Origin: Leptospira inadai serovar Lyme str. 10 | GTDB lineage: Bacteria; Spirochaetota; Leptospiria; Leptospirales; Leptospiraceae | NCBI RefSeq assembly: GCF_000243675.2 | Contig: NZ_AHMM02000017.1 | Location: 595,001 to 659,000 of the forward strand | Reading direction: 5' to 3' | DNA: 64,000 nt | Part shown: piece after piece, positions 51,958 to 59,692 of the stretch | How positions within the stretch are numbered: the stretch's first letter is position 1 | Layout: the number at the start of each line of letters is the position of its first letter | The notes under the pieces: generated by a model | Databases searched by the model: none | The model's input: only the letters and a program-made list of their open reading frames with translations | What the model was told of the DNA's origin: nothing | Translations under genes and position numbers: made by a program

Positions 51958-52240
51958 ATAGAAACCAAACAGGAGCTACTTCGGAAACTCCCTGAAATTA
52001 AACCTAAATTGGAGGAAGAGTTTGGCGTTCTACAAATCGGTATTTTTGGTTCTTTTGCAAAAGATCAAATCACTTCAAACAGCGACGTTGATATTTTGGT
52101 CGGGATGAAAAACCCTGATTTCGACTCGGTAGTCGGGTTGCAAATCTTACTAGAGAACGTCTTTGAAAAAAATGTGGATTTAATTAGAAAGAGCCCAAAT
52201 TAAATCTTCATTTTTAAGCAGAATTCAAAAAGACCTTACA
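51958..52240 (+). pseudogene. MNT-type nucleotidyltransferase, frameshifted
   Basis: The translation LEEEFGVLQIGIFGSFAKDQ then SNSDVDILVGM shows the GSF...DVD motif of minimal nucleotidyltransferases, the antitoxin/partner of HEPN toxins. The natural start position reads ATA (51958) instead of ATG. The frame ends early after VDLIRKSPN, while similarity continues in another frame (IKSSFLSRIQKDLT) up to the HEPN start. One or more small indels have broken the gene. Confidence 0.7.
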
Positions 52241-52507
52241 ATGTCTGAAGAAATTAAAGAAAGATTTGAATTCATTCTGGAATCTCTTTCCCTTGTTGAA
52301 ACCGGATTTCATAAAATAAAATTTCCTGATGATCTTATAAATTCCGAGAACGGATTAACGATTCTGGATTCTATAGCAATGAGACTTCAAGCAATTGGAG
52401 AAAATGTGAAATCTATTGCCAAGCTGGATAATAAATTTCTCAATAATTATCCTGAAATCGATTGGGAGAAAATAATGAAACCGAGAGACGTACTGGTATC
52501 GTCCTGA
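52241..52507 (+). pseudogene. HEPN/DUF86-type toxin, truncated at the active site
   Basis: 88 residues: FILESLSLVETGFHKIKFPD and LDSIAMRLQAIGENVKSIAK are typical DUF86/HEPN helices. The family ends in an Rx4-6H RNase motif (RDVLVHHYF-like); here the frame reads RDVLVSS and stops, so the catalytic His and the last helix are lost. With the frameshifted partner upstream, the MNT-HEPN module appears dead. Confidence 0.7.
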
Positions 52508-52605
52508 ACGTTTTTTCAATTCCATAAAATTTTACCTCTGATTATCAATTCCAAAATTAAAGTGTAATCTCTTGACAATTGGATCAAAAATAGGAAACTC
52601 AGGGT

Positions 52606-52908
52606 ATGAGCCGAGAAGATGACAAAATTTTAGAAAATGTCATAGCGGGAGGGATCTTGGGGACAGGATTAACCGCTCTTCTAAAAGAGCGCAAAGTGAA
52701 TGGAACTGAGCTCGCTTTGGGGGCGTTGCTGGGAGCCATCATACTCGCTTCAGTAAATGCCAAGGCAAAAGCCAGAGAACATAATCAGGATGTGCTGATT
52801 CGGAGAGGCGATTCTTTATTTCGGAAACTACCGTCCGGAAAAGAAATATTTCTAAGGGAGCTTCCCCCCAGAAAATCCAATTTCCCCCGCCAATACGACC
52901 TTTCCTAA
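52606..52908 (+). CDS. Small protein preceding a zeta-toxin relic
   Basis: 100 residues: a Gly/Ala-rich, partly hydrophobic N-terminal half (IAGGILGTGLTALLKERKVN, LALGALLGAIILASVNAKAK) and a polar C-terminal half. No named family. It ends 2 bases before the start of the zeta-toxin relic, which suggests it was the first gene of that module, perhaps an antitoxin or membrane partner; this is inference from position only. Confidence 0.5.
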   Translation: MSREDDKILENVIAGGILGTGLTALLKERKVNGTELALGALLGAIILASVNAKAKAREHNQDVLIRRGDSLFRKLPSGKEIFLRELPPRKSNFPRQYDLS

Positions 52909-52910
52909 AG

Positions 52911-53660
52911 ATGGAAAAAATTCGGCTCCGGTATCTTCGCCGGTCCGAACGGGTCAGGAAAAACTACATTCATACAAAATTTTCCAACACTTGGAAATAA
53001 TATAAAATTAGGCGTGTATATCAATGCAGATGATATCGAAGCTTCTTTAAGGAAGAACCATAAGATAGAGCTTTTACAATATAGAATCATCGCCTCAACA
53101 AAAGAAATCCAAAACTACTTTAAAAAATCGCAATTTTCTCCGATCAAAAGTAATAAGCCGGATTTATGGAAATCGTTCCAATGTTCTGACAATTTTTTAG
53201 AAATTAATCCGAGCCAGCCGATAGATTCATATGTAGCTGCCGACCTTGCGGAATTTTTTAGATCGAAGATGATGGAAAATAAGATTTCTTACTCTTTTGA
53301 AACGGTTATGAGTTACCATCGAAAGATTGATCTAATTGAATTAGCAAAATCAAAGGGGTATACAATTTATTTGTATATTTCTGCACGAAAGATCCGGAAA
53401 TTAATATTAATAGGGTCCAGAACCGAGTGGAACAAAATGGGCATGGTGTTCCTGAATCTAAAATTCGAGATAGATACGCGGCCAGTTTAAATAATTTAAG
53501 GGAAGCGGTAACGTTATCGGATCGGGCCTATTTGTTCGATTCGACCGAAGAATTAGCTTATTTATTTTCGGAGATTACTAACGGGAAACATGTCAAGATT
53601 TTTGATCCGGATAAGGTGCCGAATTGGTTCTCGGACAAATTAGGTCCAAAAATTTCTTAA
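52911..53660 (+). pseudogene. Zeta-toxin family kinase, two frameshifts
   Basis: The middle frame reads FGSGIFAGPNGSGKTTF (P-loop at about 52942-52968), then VYINADDIEASLR, the hallmark of zeta-toxin/AAA-type kinases that phosphorylate UDP-sugars or related substrates. The ATG at 52911 is in a different frame, and one fewer A in the six-A run at 52915-52920 would join it to the P-loop frame. A second shift near 53380 moves the C-terminal part (RVQNRVEQNGHGVPESKIRD) to another frame. The gene is inactive as written. Confidence 0.75.
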
Positions 53661-53977
53661 ATTCTAAGTCCGATACTACTTAGAAACTTCGAAACAAATG
53701 CAGGAAAAGTAAAGTTGTAATCCGGCGAAGCCGGATTTCTAGGGGACCGTCTAAAGTTCCTAAACTTAGAACAATTCGGTTCGAATCCGCGATCATCGGA
53801 AGATACGAACGCGGAGAAAACCGATCAATCCCTTATGCGAGAAAATTTCAGCTAAGAAACGGCCCAAAGCGGAATTCGTTCGGGCAATCACTTAGCGGTC
53901 TTTTTAACGAAGCCGAATCTTAGTCGGCGCCAATTCTTGAAACGTTTAGCGCCTCTCAAGAAATTTTTCGACCTATC
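53661..53977. other. Intergenic region downstream of the zeta relic
   Basis: About 317 bases without a gene except the hairpin at 53719-53737. Nothing else was recognised. Confidence 0.4.
53719..53737. terminator. Terminator-like hairpin
   Basis: AATCCGGC-gaa-GCCGGATT is a perfect 8-bp stem with a 3-nt loop, followed by TCT. It lies 58 bases after the zeta-toxin relic. Confidence 0.55.
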
Positions 53978-54145
53978 TTATTTTGCTTCCTTGCATTCGG
54001 TTCTCCATTTGAGAACGCCTGCGACATCCGCCTTGGTCGCAGCTTGACATTCTTCGAGTGAACCGAAACTTCCTATAGTCGAATAGCCTCTTGTAGCATA
54101 CAACCAAAGAACCCAAACACTCAATATCAACATTAACTTCTTCAT
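53978..54145 (-). CDS. Tiny secreted protein with two cysteines
   Basis: 55 residues, read directly from the sequence. A clean signal peptide (MKKLMLILSVWVLWLYATRG) is followed by about 35 residues with Cys33 and Cys51, which could form a disulfide. A GGAGG ribosome-binding site lies 10 bases before the ATG at 54145, which supports a real gene. Family and function unknown; such short exported proteins are easy to miss in annotation. Confidence 0.6.
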   Translation of the reverse strand: MKKLMLILSVWVLWLYATRGYSTIGSFGSLEECQAATKADVAGVLKWRTECKEAK

Positions 54146-54651
54146 GTAAATTGACCTCCGAACAACAATCTTTTCTTAAGTTAGGTAAAATCCCGTTTCG
54201 CACCAGCATTGTTTAGAACTTTGAGTGTTCTAATTGCGGAAGTTTGTTTTAACAAAGTCGAATCGGTAATTTAAAATAATATGACGCAGTGTAGCAAATC
54301 CGCATTACTAAAGTTTTAATAATTTTTTACCGATAAAAATTTTTATTATATGAATTAACAAAACGATCGTCTAAAATAAATTTTTCGGCATATTCTCCCT
54401 AGACAAAAAGGGTTATGATGTTTTATACCTTGAAGCGGTTTCTAGCATTAATTTATTGACAAAACGGAAATGGGCCCCGCTTTTGATTTTTTTTATAGAG
54501 TTCGCAAGCAAGAGGACGAGGCCACCAACAAACATACGTTTATGGGGCAGGTTAAGCGTCGGTGGATTCGAAAAGGCTATAAATTCAGCCGAAATAATTG
54601 TTTCTTATCTAATGCATTCTATTAATGTAATCTTCAAGCGAGGAAAACCAT
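54146..54651. other. Long AT-rich intergenic region
   Basis: About 505 bases between a leftward small gene and the rightward SDR gene. It contains AT-rich runs and a TTGACA at about 54456 without a matching -10 box at normal spacing. A frame at 54456-54794 overlaps the SDR and is not gene-like. Nothing else is supported. Confidence 0.4.
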
Positions 54652-55350
54652 ATGATCGATCAAATCGCAATTGTGACTGGAGCGAGCAGAGGTCTCGGAA
54701 AGCAAGTATCGAAGGAGCTGGCGGCATCCGGCGTTTTCGTACTTTGTTGCTCCCGAAAAATATTCGACTCGTCAAAGACGGTTCAGGAAATTGAAGAGAA
54801 AGGCGGTTCTGGTGAAGCTTGGGAGTTGGATGTGGCCGATCCAAACTCGATCCAGAAATTTCTGAAAGAAGTATTAAAGAAACATTCTAAAATCGATATA
54901 TTAGTGAATAATGCCGGAATTTATTTGGATAGCGGAAACATCGAGACCTCTTCCCTCCAAAACTTAAATAAGACCTTAGAAACGAATCTTATCGGACCTT
55001 ACTTATTAGCGAAGGAAATTCTTCCTGTTATGAAGAAGAATAAATTCGGTCGAATCGTTAATGTAAGTTCCGGATTGGGGCAATTGTCCGATATGGGACC
55101 CGGCTACGCTGCCTATCGAATCTCGAAGGCGGGATTGAATGCTCTTACTAAGATTCTGGATTCCGAAGCCGGAAGCGGGAATATTAAGATAAACTCGATT
55201 TGTCCGGGTTGGGTACGAACCGATATGGGAGGAGCAGGCGCAACCCGATCCATTGAACAGGGTGCGGAAACGATCGTCTGGGCGGCGCTCTTAGCAGACG
55301 ACGGCCCGCGAGGAAAATTCCTGCGCGATAAGAAGGAAATTCCTTGGTGA
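54652..55350 (+). CDS. Short-chain dehydrogenase/reductase
   Basis: 232 residues. Rossmann motif VTGASRGLGKQV, NNAG at 86-89, and the catalytic set Ser140, Tyr155 and Lys159 (YRISK). The INSICPGWVRTDMGG block is typical of classical SDRs. It is an NAD(P)-dependent carbonyl reductase or alcohol dehydrogenase; the substrate is not predictable. AGCGAGGAAAA precedes the ATG. It is convergent with the response regulator gene. Confidence 0.9.
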   Translation: MIDQIAIVTGASRGLGKQVSKELAASGVFVLCCSRKIFDSSKTVQEIEEKGGSGEAWELDVADPNSIQKFLKEVLKKHSKIDILVNNAGIYLDSGNIETSSLQNLNKTLETNLIGPYLLAKEILPVMKKNKFGRIVNVSSGLGQLSDMGPGYAAYRISKAGLNALTKILDSEAGSGNIKINSICPGWVRTDMGGAGATRSIEQGAETIVWAALLADDGPRGKFLRDKKEIPW

Positions 55351-55396
55351 AAGTAATCGGATAAAGTTCTAAAATAACAAACTCTGATCGATGCGA

Positions 55397-56137
55397 TTAT
55401 TTCTTAAACAACTGTTTGATTCTTTCCACGAATTCGCGCCCGACGGGGAGGTTCGTTTCGTCTTCGTTTTTTAGAAAAAGTGAATATGATCCCCCCGGCT
55501 GAGATTTTGTAGCGGCGATAAAGGTCTTATTCACGATATACTTCCTATGGATTCTAAGGAAATCGTCTTTAGAAAGTTGTTTTTCGAAATCTCCCAATAA
55601 TCGAGGGGTTTCGAAATCCCCGTTTTTCGTATGTAGTATCGAATGTTTGCCGTTTGCCGTTAAATAAAAAACGTCGGACGAAAGCACTCTGTGACTCAAA
55701 CCCTTCTCCCTAAAGACCAATACCGGATCAAGTTGCCCTTCGGGTCTTTGCTTTGAAATCGCCCGTAATCTTAATTGCTCGATAGCCCTAGTCATACAAA
55801 CGTCGAATCTCTCTTTTGAATAGGGCTTTAAAAGATAATCGCAGGCCCCGACTTCAAAAGCCTTTAAAGTATGCTCTCGATACGCGGTAGTAAAGATCAG
55901 GACCGGCATCGAAGGGCCCGACTCCTCCAAAACCTGAAGCCCGGTTTTTTCCGGAAGGTTAATATCCAGAAAGACGAGGTCGAACTCGCCCCTGGAAAGC
56001 AGGTCGACGGCCTGAACTCCCGTCCGCGCGATTCCGGAAACTTCGCAATTTTTCCAATGCTGCAAATAATTTCTAAGTAAATCTCTCGCAGGGACTTCAT
56101 CTTCGACGACAAGAACTTTATAAAGTTCGCCCATCAT
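55397..56137 (-). CDS. LytTR-family response regulator
   Basis: 246 residues: receiver domain with Asp58 in LVFLDINLPEKTG and Lys in CDYLLKPYSKERF, then a LytTR DNA-binding domain (VFYLTANGKHSILHTKNGDF, FLRIHRKYIVN). Its start overlaps the histidine kinase stop by 4 bases, forming a LytS/LytR-type two-component pair. Targets are unknown, but the divergent porin-FecR genes across the intergenic region are candidates. Confidence 0.92.
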   Translation of the reverse strand: MMGELYKVLVVEDEVPARDLLRNYLQHWKNCEVSGIARTGVQAVDLLSRGEFDLVFLDINLPEKTGLQVLEESGPSMPVLIFTTAYREHTLKAFEVGACDYLLKPYSKERFDVCMTRAIEQLRLRAISKQRPEGQLDPVLVFREKGLSHRVLSSDVFYLTANGKHSILHTKNGDFETPRLLGDFEKQLSKDDFLRIHRKYIVNKTFIAATKSQPGGSYSLFLKNEDETNLPVGREFVERIKQLFKK

Positions 56138-57177
56138 TGAGCCTCGTATTCCAATAATAGAGTATTCTTTCCCGATCTTTTTTCCAAATTCAGTTCCGCT
56201 TTTCCGAAATTATATTCTAACCTGGATCGAATATTTTCCAAAGTTCTAGAAAATTCGGATTTTTTCCTCTCTATCGGAACTCCGGTTACCACCGGCTTTA
56301 CCGTTCCATTATCAACGATCGTTATTCGCACTCGCCCGTCGGCTGTCTCCGCGAATAATTCCAGCCTGCCCGGTTCCGATAAGGATTCCAGTCCGTGTTT
56401 AAAGCTGTTTTCTACGAGCGGCTGTAGGGTCAACGGGGGAATGCGGAGTCTGGAAAAATCGCCGGTTAACCTAGTTTGGACCATGAGAGAATCCGAAAAC
56501 CGGATGCGCTGCAATTCCAGGTAATTAACCGTAAATTTCCATTCTTCTTCGAAAGGAATCAAGCGATCGTAAATTCTATCGGATAAAAAACGATACGTGT
56601 CCGCCAGGATAATCAGGGCCTCGTCCGCCTTTTTAGGATCGGTAACAAGAAGGGCATGAACCGTATTCAACGTATTAAACAGATAATGAGGATCCATGCG
56701 ATTCTGCAGGGTTCGATATTGAATATCCTTTAATTCGGATTCGGTCTTCTTCTTTTTCTCTATCAGCAGCTGCATGGATTTTTCGAGAAACGAGATGAAT
56801 ATCGCTAAGATTAAACTTCCTAAAAGAATATTATAGGAACCTCCATGCGGCCTTTCCAGGCCGTCCCCTGCAAGTAAAATGACATGGAGTATCCCCCCCG
56901 CCGCAACGCCGAATACTGCGGCAACACCGGAAGCGATTACTAGGAAAGCTCCGGTGCTAAAAGGTCCCCATTTTTTACCGTTAATGAATTCCACGGCAAA
57001 TTCCACGATGGAACAAACCGAATGAGTGGTAACTTGGGTCGCCAAAAATACTTTCCAAAAAGGGGATGGAGAGTTGTGAGCGACTAACAGCGAGTTCATC
57101 GTTCCTAGGACGGTATTGATCGTAAACCAGAACACAACTTTGAAGACTCGTATTCTGAAATCCATTCCCTTCCCCAT
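56134..57177 (-). CDS. LytS/YehU-type sensor histidine kinase
   Basis: 347 residues: about four N-terminal membrane segments, then the His_kinase domain with NRMDPHYLFNTLNTVHALL (His164) and the ATP-binding N-box in LTLQPLVENSFKHGLESL, ending with RVRITIVDNGTVK. It lacks a separate periplasmic sensor domain, so the signal is probably detected in the membrane. Coupled to the LytTR regulator by a 4-base overlap. Confidence 0.9.
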   Translation of the reverse strand: MGKGMDFRIRVFKVVFWFTINTVLGTMNSLLVAHNSPSPFWKVFLATQVTTHSVCSIVEFAVEFINGKKWGPFSTGAFLVIASGVAAVFGVAAGGILHVILLAGDGLERPHGGSYNILLGSLILAIFISFLEKSMQLLIEKKKKTESELKDIQYRTLQNRMDPHYLFNTLNTVHALLVTDPKKADEALIILADTYRFLSDRIYDRLIPFEEEWKFTVNYLELQRIRFSDSLMVQTRLTGDFSRLRIPPLTLQPLVENSFKHGLESLSEPGRLELFAETADGRVRITIVDNGTVKPVVTGVPIERKKSEFSRTLENIRSRLEYNFGKAELNLEKRSGKNTLLLEYEAQ

Positions 57178-57398
57178 TGCTCAATATCTTAACGAATCTT
57201 TCCCCTAGTCGATTCGCTTTTTTGTCCATCATTCCGTCGAAAGTAGCGTTTATTCCGAAAATGGATTTTTAACGGGAAATCAAGTAGACTAGGCGGTTTT
57301 CTAGAAAGTCTAGTAGACAGCAGAAGGAAATTTCGATTACGTTAGCAGGAAATAATTTCTCTCTCCTTAGAGTGTAGGGAAATCTCAGGGGGCTTTCC

Positions 57399-58838
57399 TT
57401 GAAAATTCGAAATATTACAAAGCTAACTCTTATCGCCGTCTCCTTCTCGATCCCATTCATGATGAGCGCCGAAGAAATCGTAACAACCAAAAAAGACGAA
57501 CCGGACGGATTTTACGGCCTAAAAGTAAACGGTGTCGTTTCGGGATCATACGGGCAACGACTCAGAGATAAAGCCTCCGGAATTTCCAACGCATATCCGA
57601 ACGACGAAACCGGCTTTTCCACTCCCTGGACCTTATTGATGATTAATAAGGAATGGAAGGAAACCGGAATCGGATTAGAGCTATGGGGAGAGCTTCTTCG
57701 AGCCAGTCAGTTTTCGGCGGATACCAAAGTCGACGGCGGAACGAAATCGAATCCCTATACTCTCGGAATCCGGCATGCACTTATAAGAAAAACCTGGGAA
57801 ACGAATCTGGGGACTTATTCCCTTACTTTCGGAATGCAGGAACTCCCTCACACATATACCCAATGGAAGAACTATTGGCAATGGCGATACGTGGATAAAG
57901 GACCACTGGAGAGTTTAGGATTTGCACCGGCTCCTGCCGATATCGGAGTCGGAGCGAACGGAAAATGGGATTCCGTTTCGGCACAGATAATCTTCTCGAA
58001 TGGGGAAGGATATAGACAGAGCCAAAATACGGACTCCTCCGCAATCGACGTTGCATCAAGAATATCTTATGAACGCCAGGTCGACGAAAATACCCGGTTC
58101 GGAATTCATTTCTTTGCGAGACAGGCTAATTTTGCGGGTGCTGCGGGGACCGATTGTAAAAAAGGCACAACCTGTTTGCCGACCGATAATAATCCCGCCA
58201 CTATTCTGCAAAAGGATATCCGTGCTCTGCAAAGTACTTCTTACGCGGTAGAAACGGATTTTGATAAGAGAAAATTAATCAATTTCGGACTCGGTTGGGT
58301 TTGGCGAAAACAATACGGCGGAGCAATCGTAGACAGAGCCAAACCGCTTGCCCCGCCGCTTTCACCAGGAGTCGATTCGACCGGCACGGCCGCCTACGCA
58401 TGGTTAGCCCTCGGCTGGGAATCCGTCCGTATCATAGGAAGGATGGAAGGCGGCTCCGGACATGACGGGGTTTTAGCCGCCGATCGTGCAAAGATCACGG
58501 AGATACTTCCCGGAGTTCCCGAATCCGTAGGCTGGTCTCAAGTTCCAGGCAGCCCTGTCCGAAGCTCGTCAGGATATTCCTCCCATGCATCGTATCGAAA
58601 AGGTTCGGTATTCATCGAATGGATCGTCGCGGATACGATCAAGTTATCCTTCGGATACTCGGAGTCGAGAAACAGAGATGCAAACGGAGGACGCGAAAAA
58701 ACATATGTGGATCAAACGGGAACAATCCGAACCTCGGGGGATTACCTAGGGCAATTCTCTACGAATACCGGAAATCCGATCGCATCATACGGACAACTAG
58801 GTAAGGAGTGGGCGTTTTGGACAACCGTGGAATTTTAA
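57399..58838 (+). CDS. Outer-membrane porin-like protein
   Basis: 479 residues from a TTG start with a signal peptide (about residues 8-24, cleavage near MSAEE). The rest alternates aromatic/hydrophobic strands and short turns (VVSGSYGQRLRD, GMQELPHTYTQWKNYWQW, SYERQVDENTRFGIHFFARQ) and ends in a strand with a terminal Phe (WAFWTTVEF), a good sign for an outer-membrane beta-barrel. No named family recognised. The FecR-CXXCH gene starts 16 bases after its stop. Confidence 0.7.
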   Translation: MKIRNITKLTLIAVSFSIPFMMSAEEIVTTKKDEPDGFYGLKVNGVVSGSYGQRLRDKASGISNAYPNDETGFSTPWTLLMINKEWKETGIGLELWGELLRASQFSADTKVDGGTKSNPYTLGIRHALIRKTWETNLGTYSLTFGMQELPHTYTQWKNYWQWRYVDKGPLESLGFAPAPADIGVGANGKWDSVSAQIIFSNGEGYRQSQNTDSSAIDVASRISYERQVDENTRFGIHFFARQANFAGAAGTDCKKGTTCLPTDNNPATILQKDIRALQSTSYAVETDFDKRKLINFGLGWVWRKQYGGAIVDRAKPLAPPLSPGVDSTGTAAYAWLALGWESVRIIGRMEGGSGHDGVLAADRAKITEILPGVPESVGWSQVPGSPVRSSSGYSSHASYRKGSVFIEWIVADTIKLSFGYSESRNRDANGGREKTYVDQTGTIRTSGDYLGQFSTNTGNPIASYGQLGKEWAFWTTVEF

Positions 58839-58854
58839 GGGAGAATAATGGAAC

Positions 58855-59586
58855 ATGAAACGGAAAATCTTTTTAGCGATATCGTTCGGGTTGACGTTTG
58901 GAGCTTTAGTCGTTCTGAGTCAAGGAACAAGCGATAAGGATGCGAGAGCGTCGTTTCTCGTCGGTAAGGTGCAAGTTCAAAAGTCCGGAAGCGGTCCTTG
59001 GACTCGACTAAAATTAGGAGACGCACTTAACGAGGGGGATATTCTTTCGACAGGCAATGCATCGAAGGCCACCTTATTATATCGAGGCTCCGAATTTCGC
59101 ATCCTTCCGAATTCAAGATTAAAACTGACCAAACTTCATAACGATATAAAGGACGGGAGGCTCGAAGTTCAAAACGGATTCGCATGGTTTCATGTCGTAA
59201 AGTTGAACGGAAAGAAATTCGAAGTCTCGACTCCTACTAACACTGCCGGGGTTAGAGGAACTTCATTCTCCGCTTTCTACGAGGCGAAAACCAAAGATTC
59301 GGGATTCTGTACTTGCGAAGGAAAAGTCGCGTTGACCGGAAACGGCGAAAAAGAGGAGGGAAGACTCCAGGAAAAAGGAAACGGAGGATATTATCCGGGA
59401 GAGGGTGGAGAACCCAAGAGAACTTCTTACGAAGGGATCATCGTGAAATTCAAGGCATTTCCGCCGTTCAAAGAATTAATGAAAAAGAATATATCGCTCA
59501 AAAACTGCCTTTCCTGCCACACGCCCCAAGGTTGGACTCATGAGGAAACGGTCCCAATGGACGAAACCTACGGAGCCTCGAAGTAA
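58855..59586 (+). CDS. FecR-domain protein with C-terminal CXXCH
   Basis: 243 residues: signal peptide (MKRKIFLAISFGLTFGALVV), a FecR domain (LKLGDALNEGDILSTGNASK, FRILPNSRLKL, STPTNTAGVRGTSFSAFYE) and a C-terminal CLSCHTP (Cys218-His222) that is the covalent haem-attachment pattern of c-type cytochromes. FecR domains of this kind in spirochaetes are periplasmic and not linked to sigma factors. It is probably co-transcribed with the porin-like gene, suggesting a joint envelope or electron-transfer/iron role; that is inference. Confidence 0.8.
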   Translation: MKRKIFLAISFGLTFGALVVLSQGTSDKDARASFLVGKVQVQKSGSGPWTRLKLGDALNEGDILSTGNASKATLLYRGSEFRILPNSRLKLTKLHNDIKDGRLEVQNGFAWFHVVKLNGKKFEVSTPTNTAGVRGTSFSAFYEAKTKDSGFCTCEGKVALTGNGEKEEGRLQEKGNGGYYPGEGGEPKRTSYEGIIVKFKAFPPFKELMKKNISLKNCLSCHTPQGWTHEETVPMDETYGASK

Positions 59587-59661
59587 CGAAGACGCGAAAT
59601 ATTAGGGGTCTTCTGGCCCGAAGTAGTACAGGTTCTTAAGCTTTTTATAATCTTTTTATAA

Positions 59662-59685
59662 AATCGGGCGGCTTCCCGCCCGATT
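59662..59685. terminator. Bidirectional terminator
   Basis: AATCGGGCGG and CCGCCCGATT form a perfect 10-bp stem with a CTTC loop, between the FecR gene and the convergent lipoprotein gene. T-rich sequence follows on the plus strand (TCGTTTATT) and on the minus strand (TTATAAAAAG). Confidence 0.85.
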
Positions 59686-59692
59686 TCGTTTA

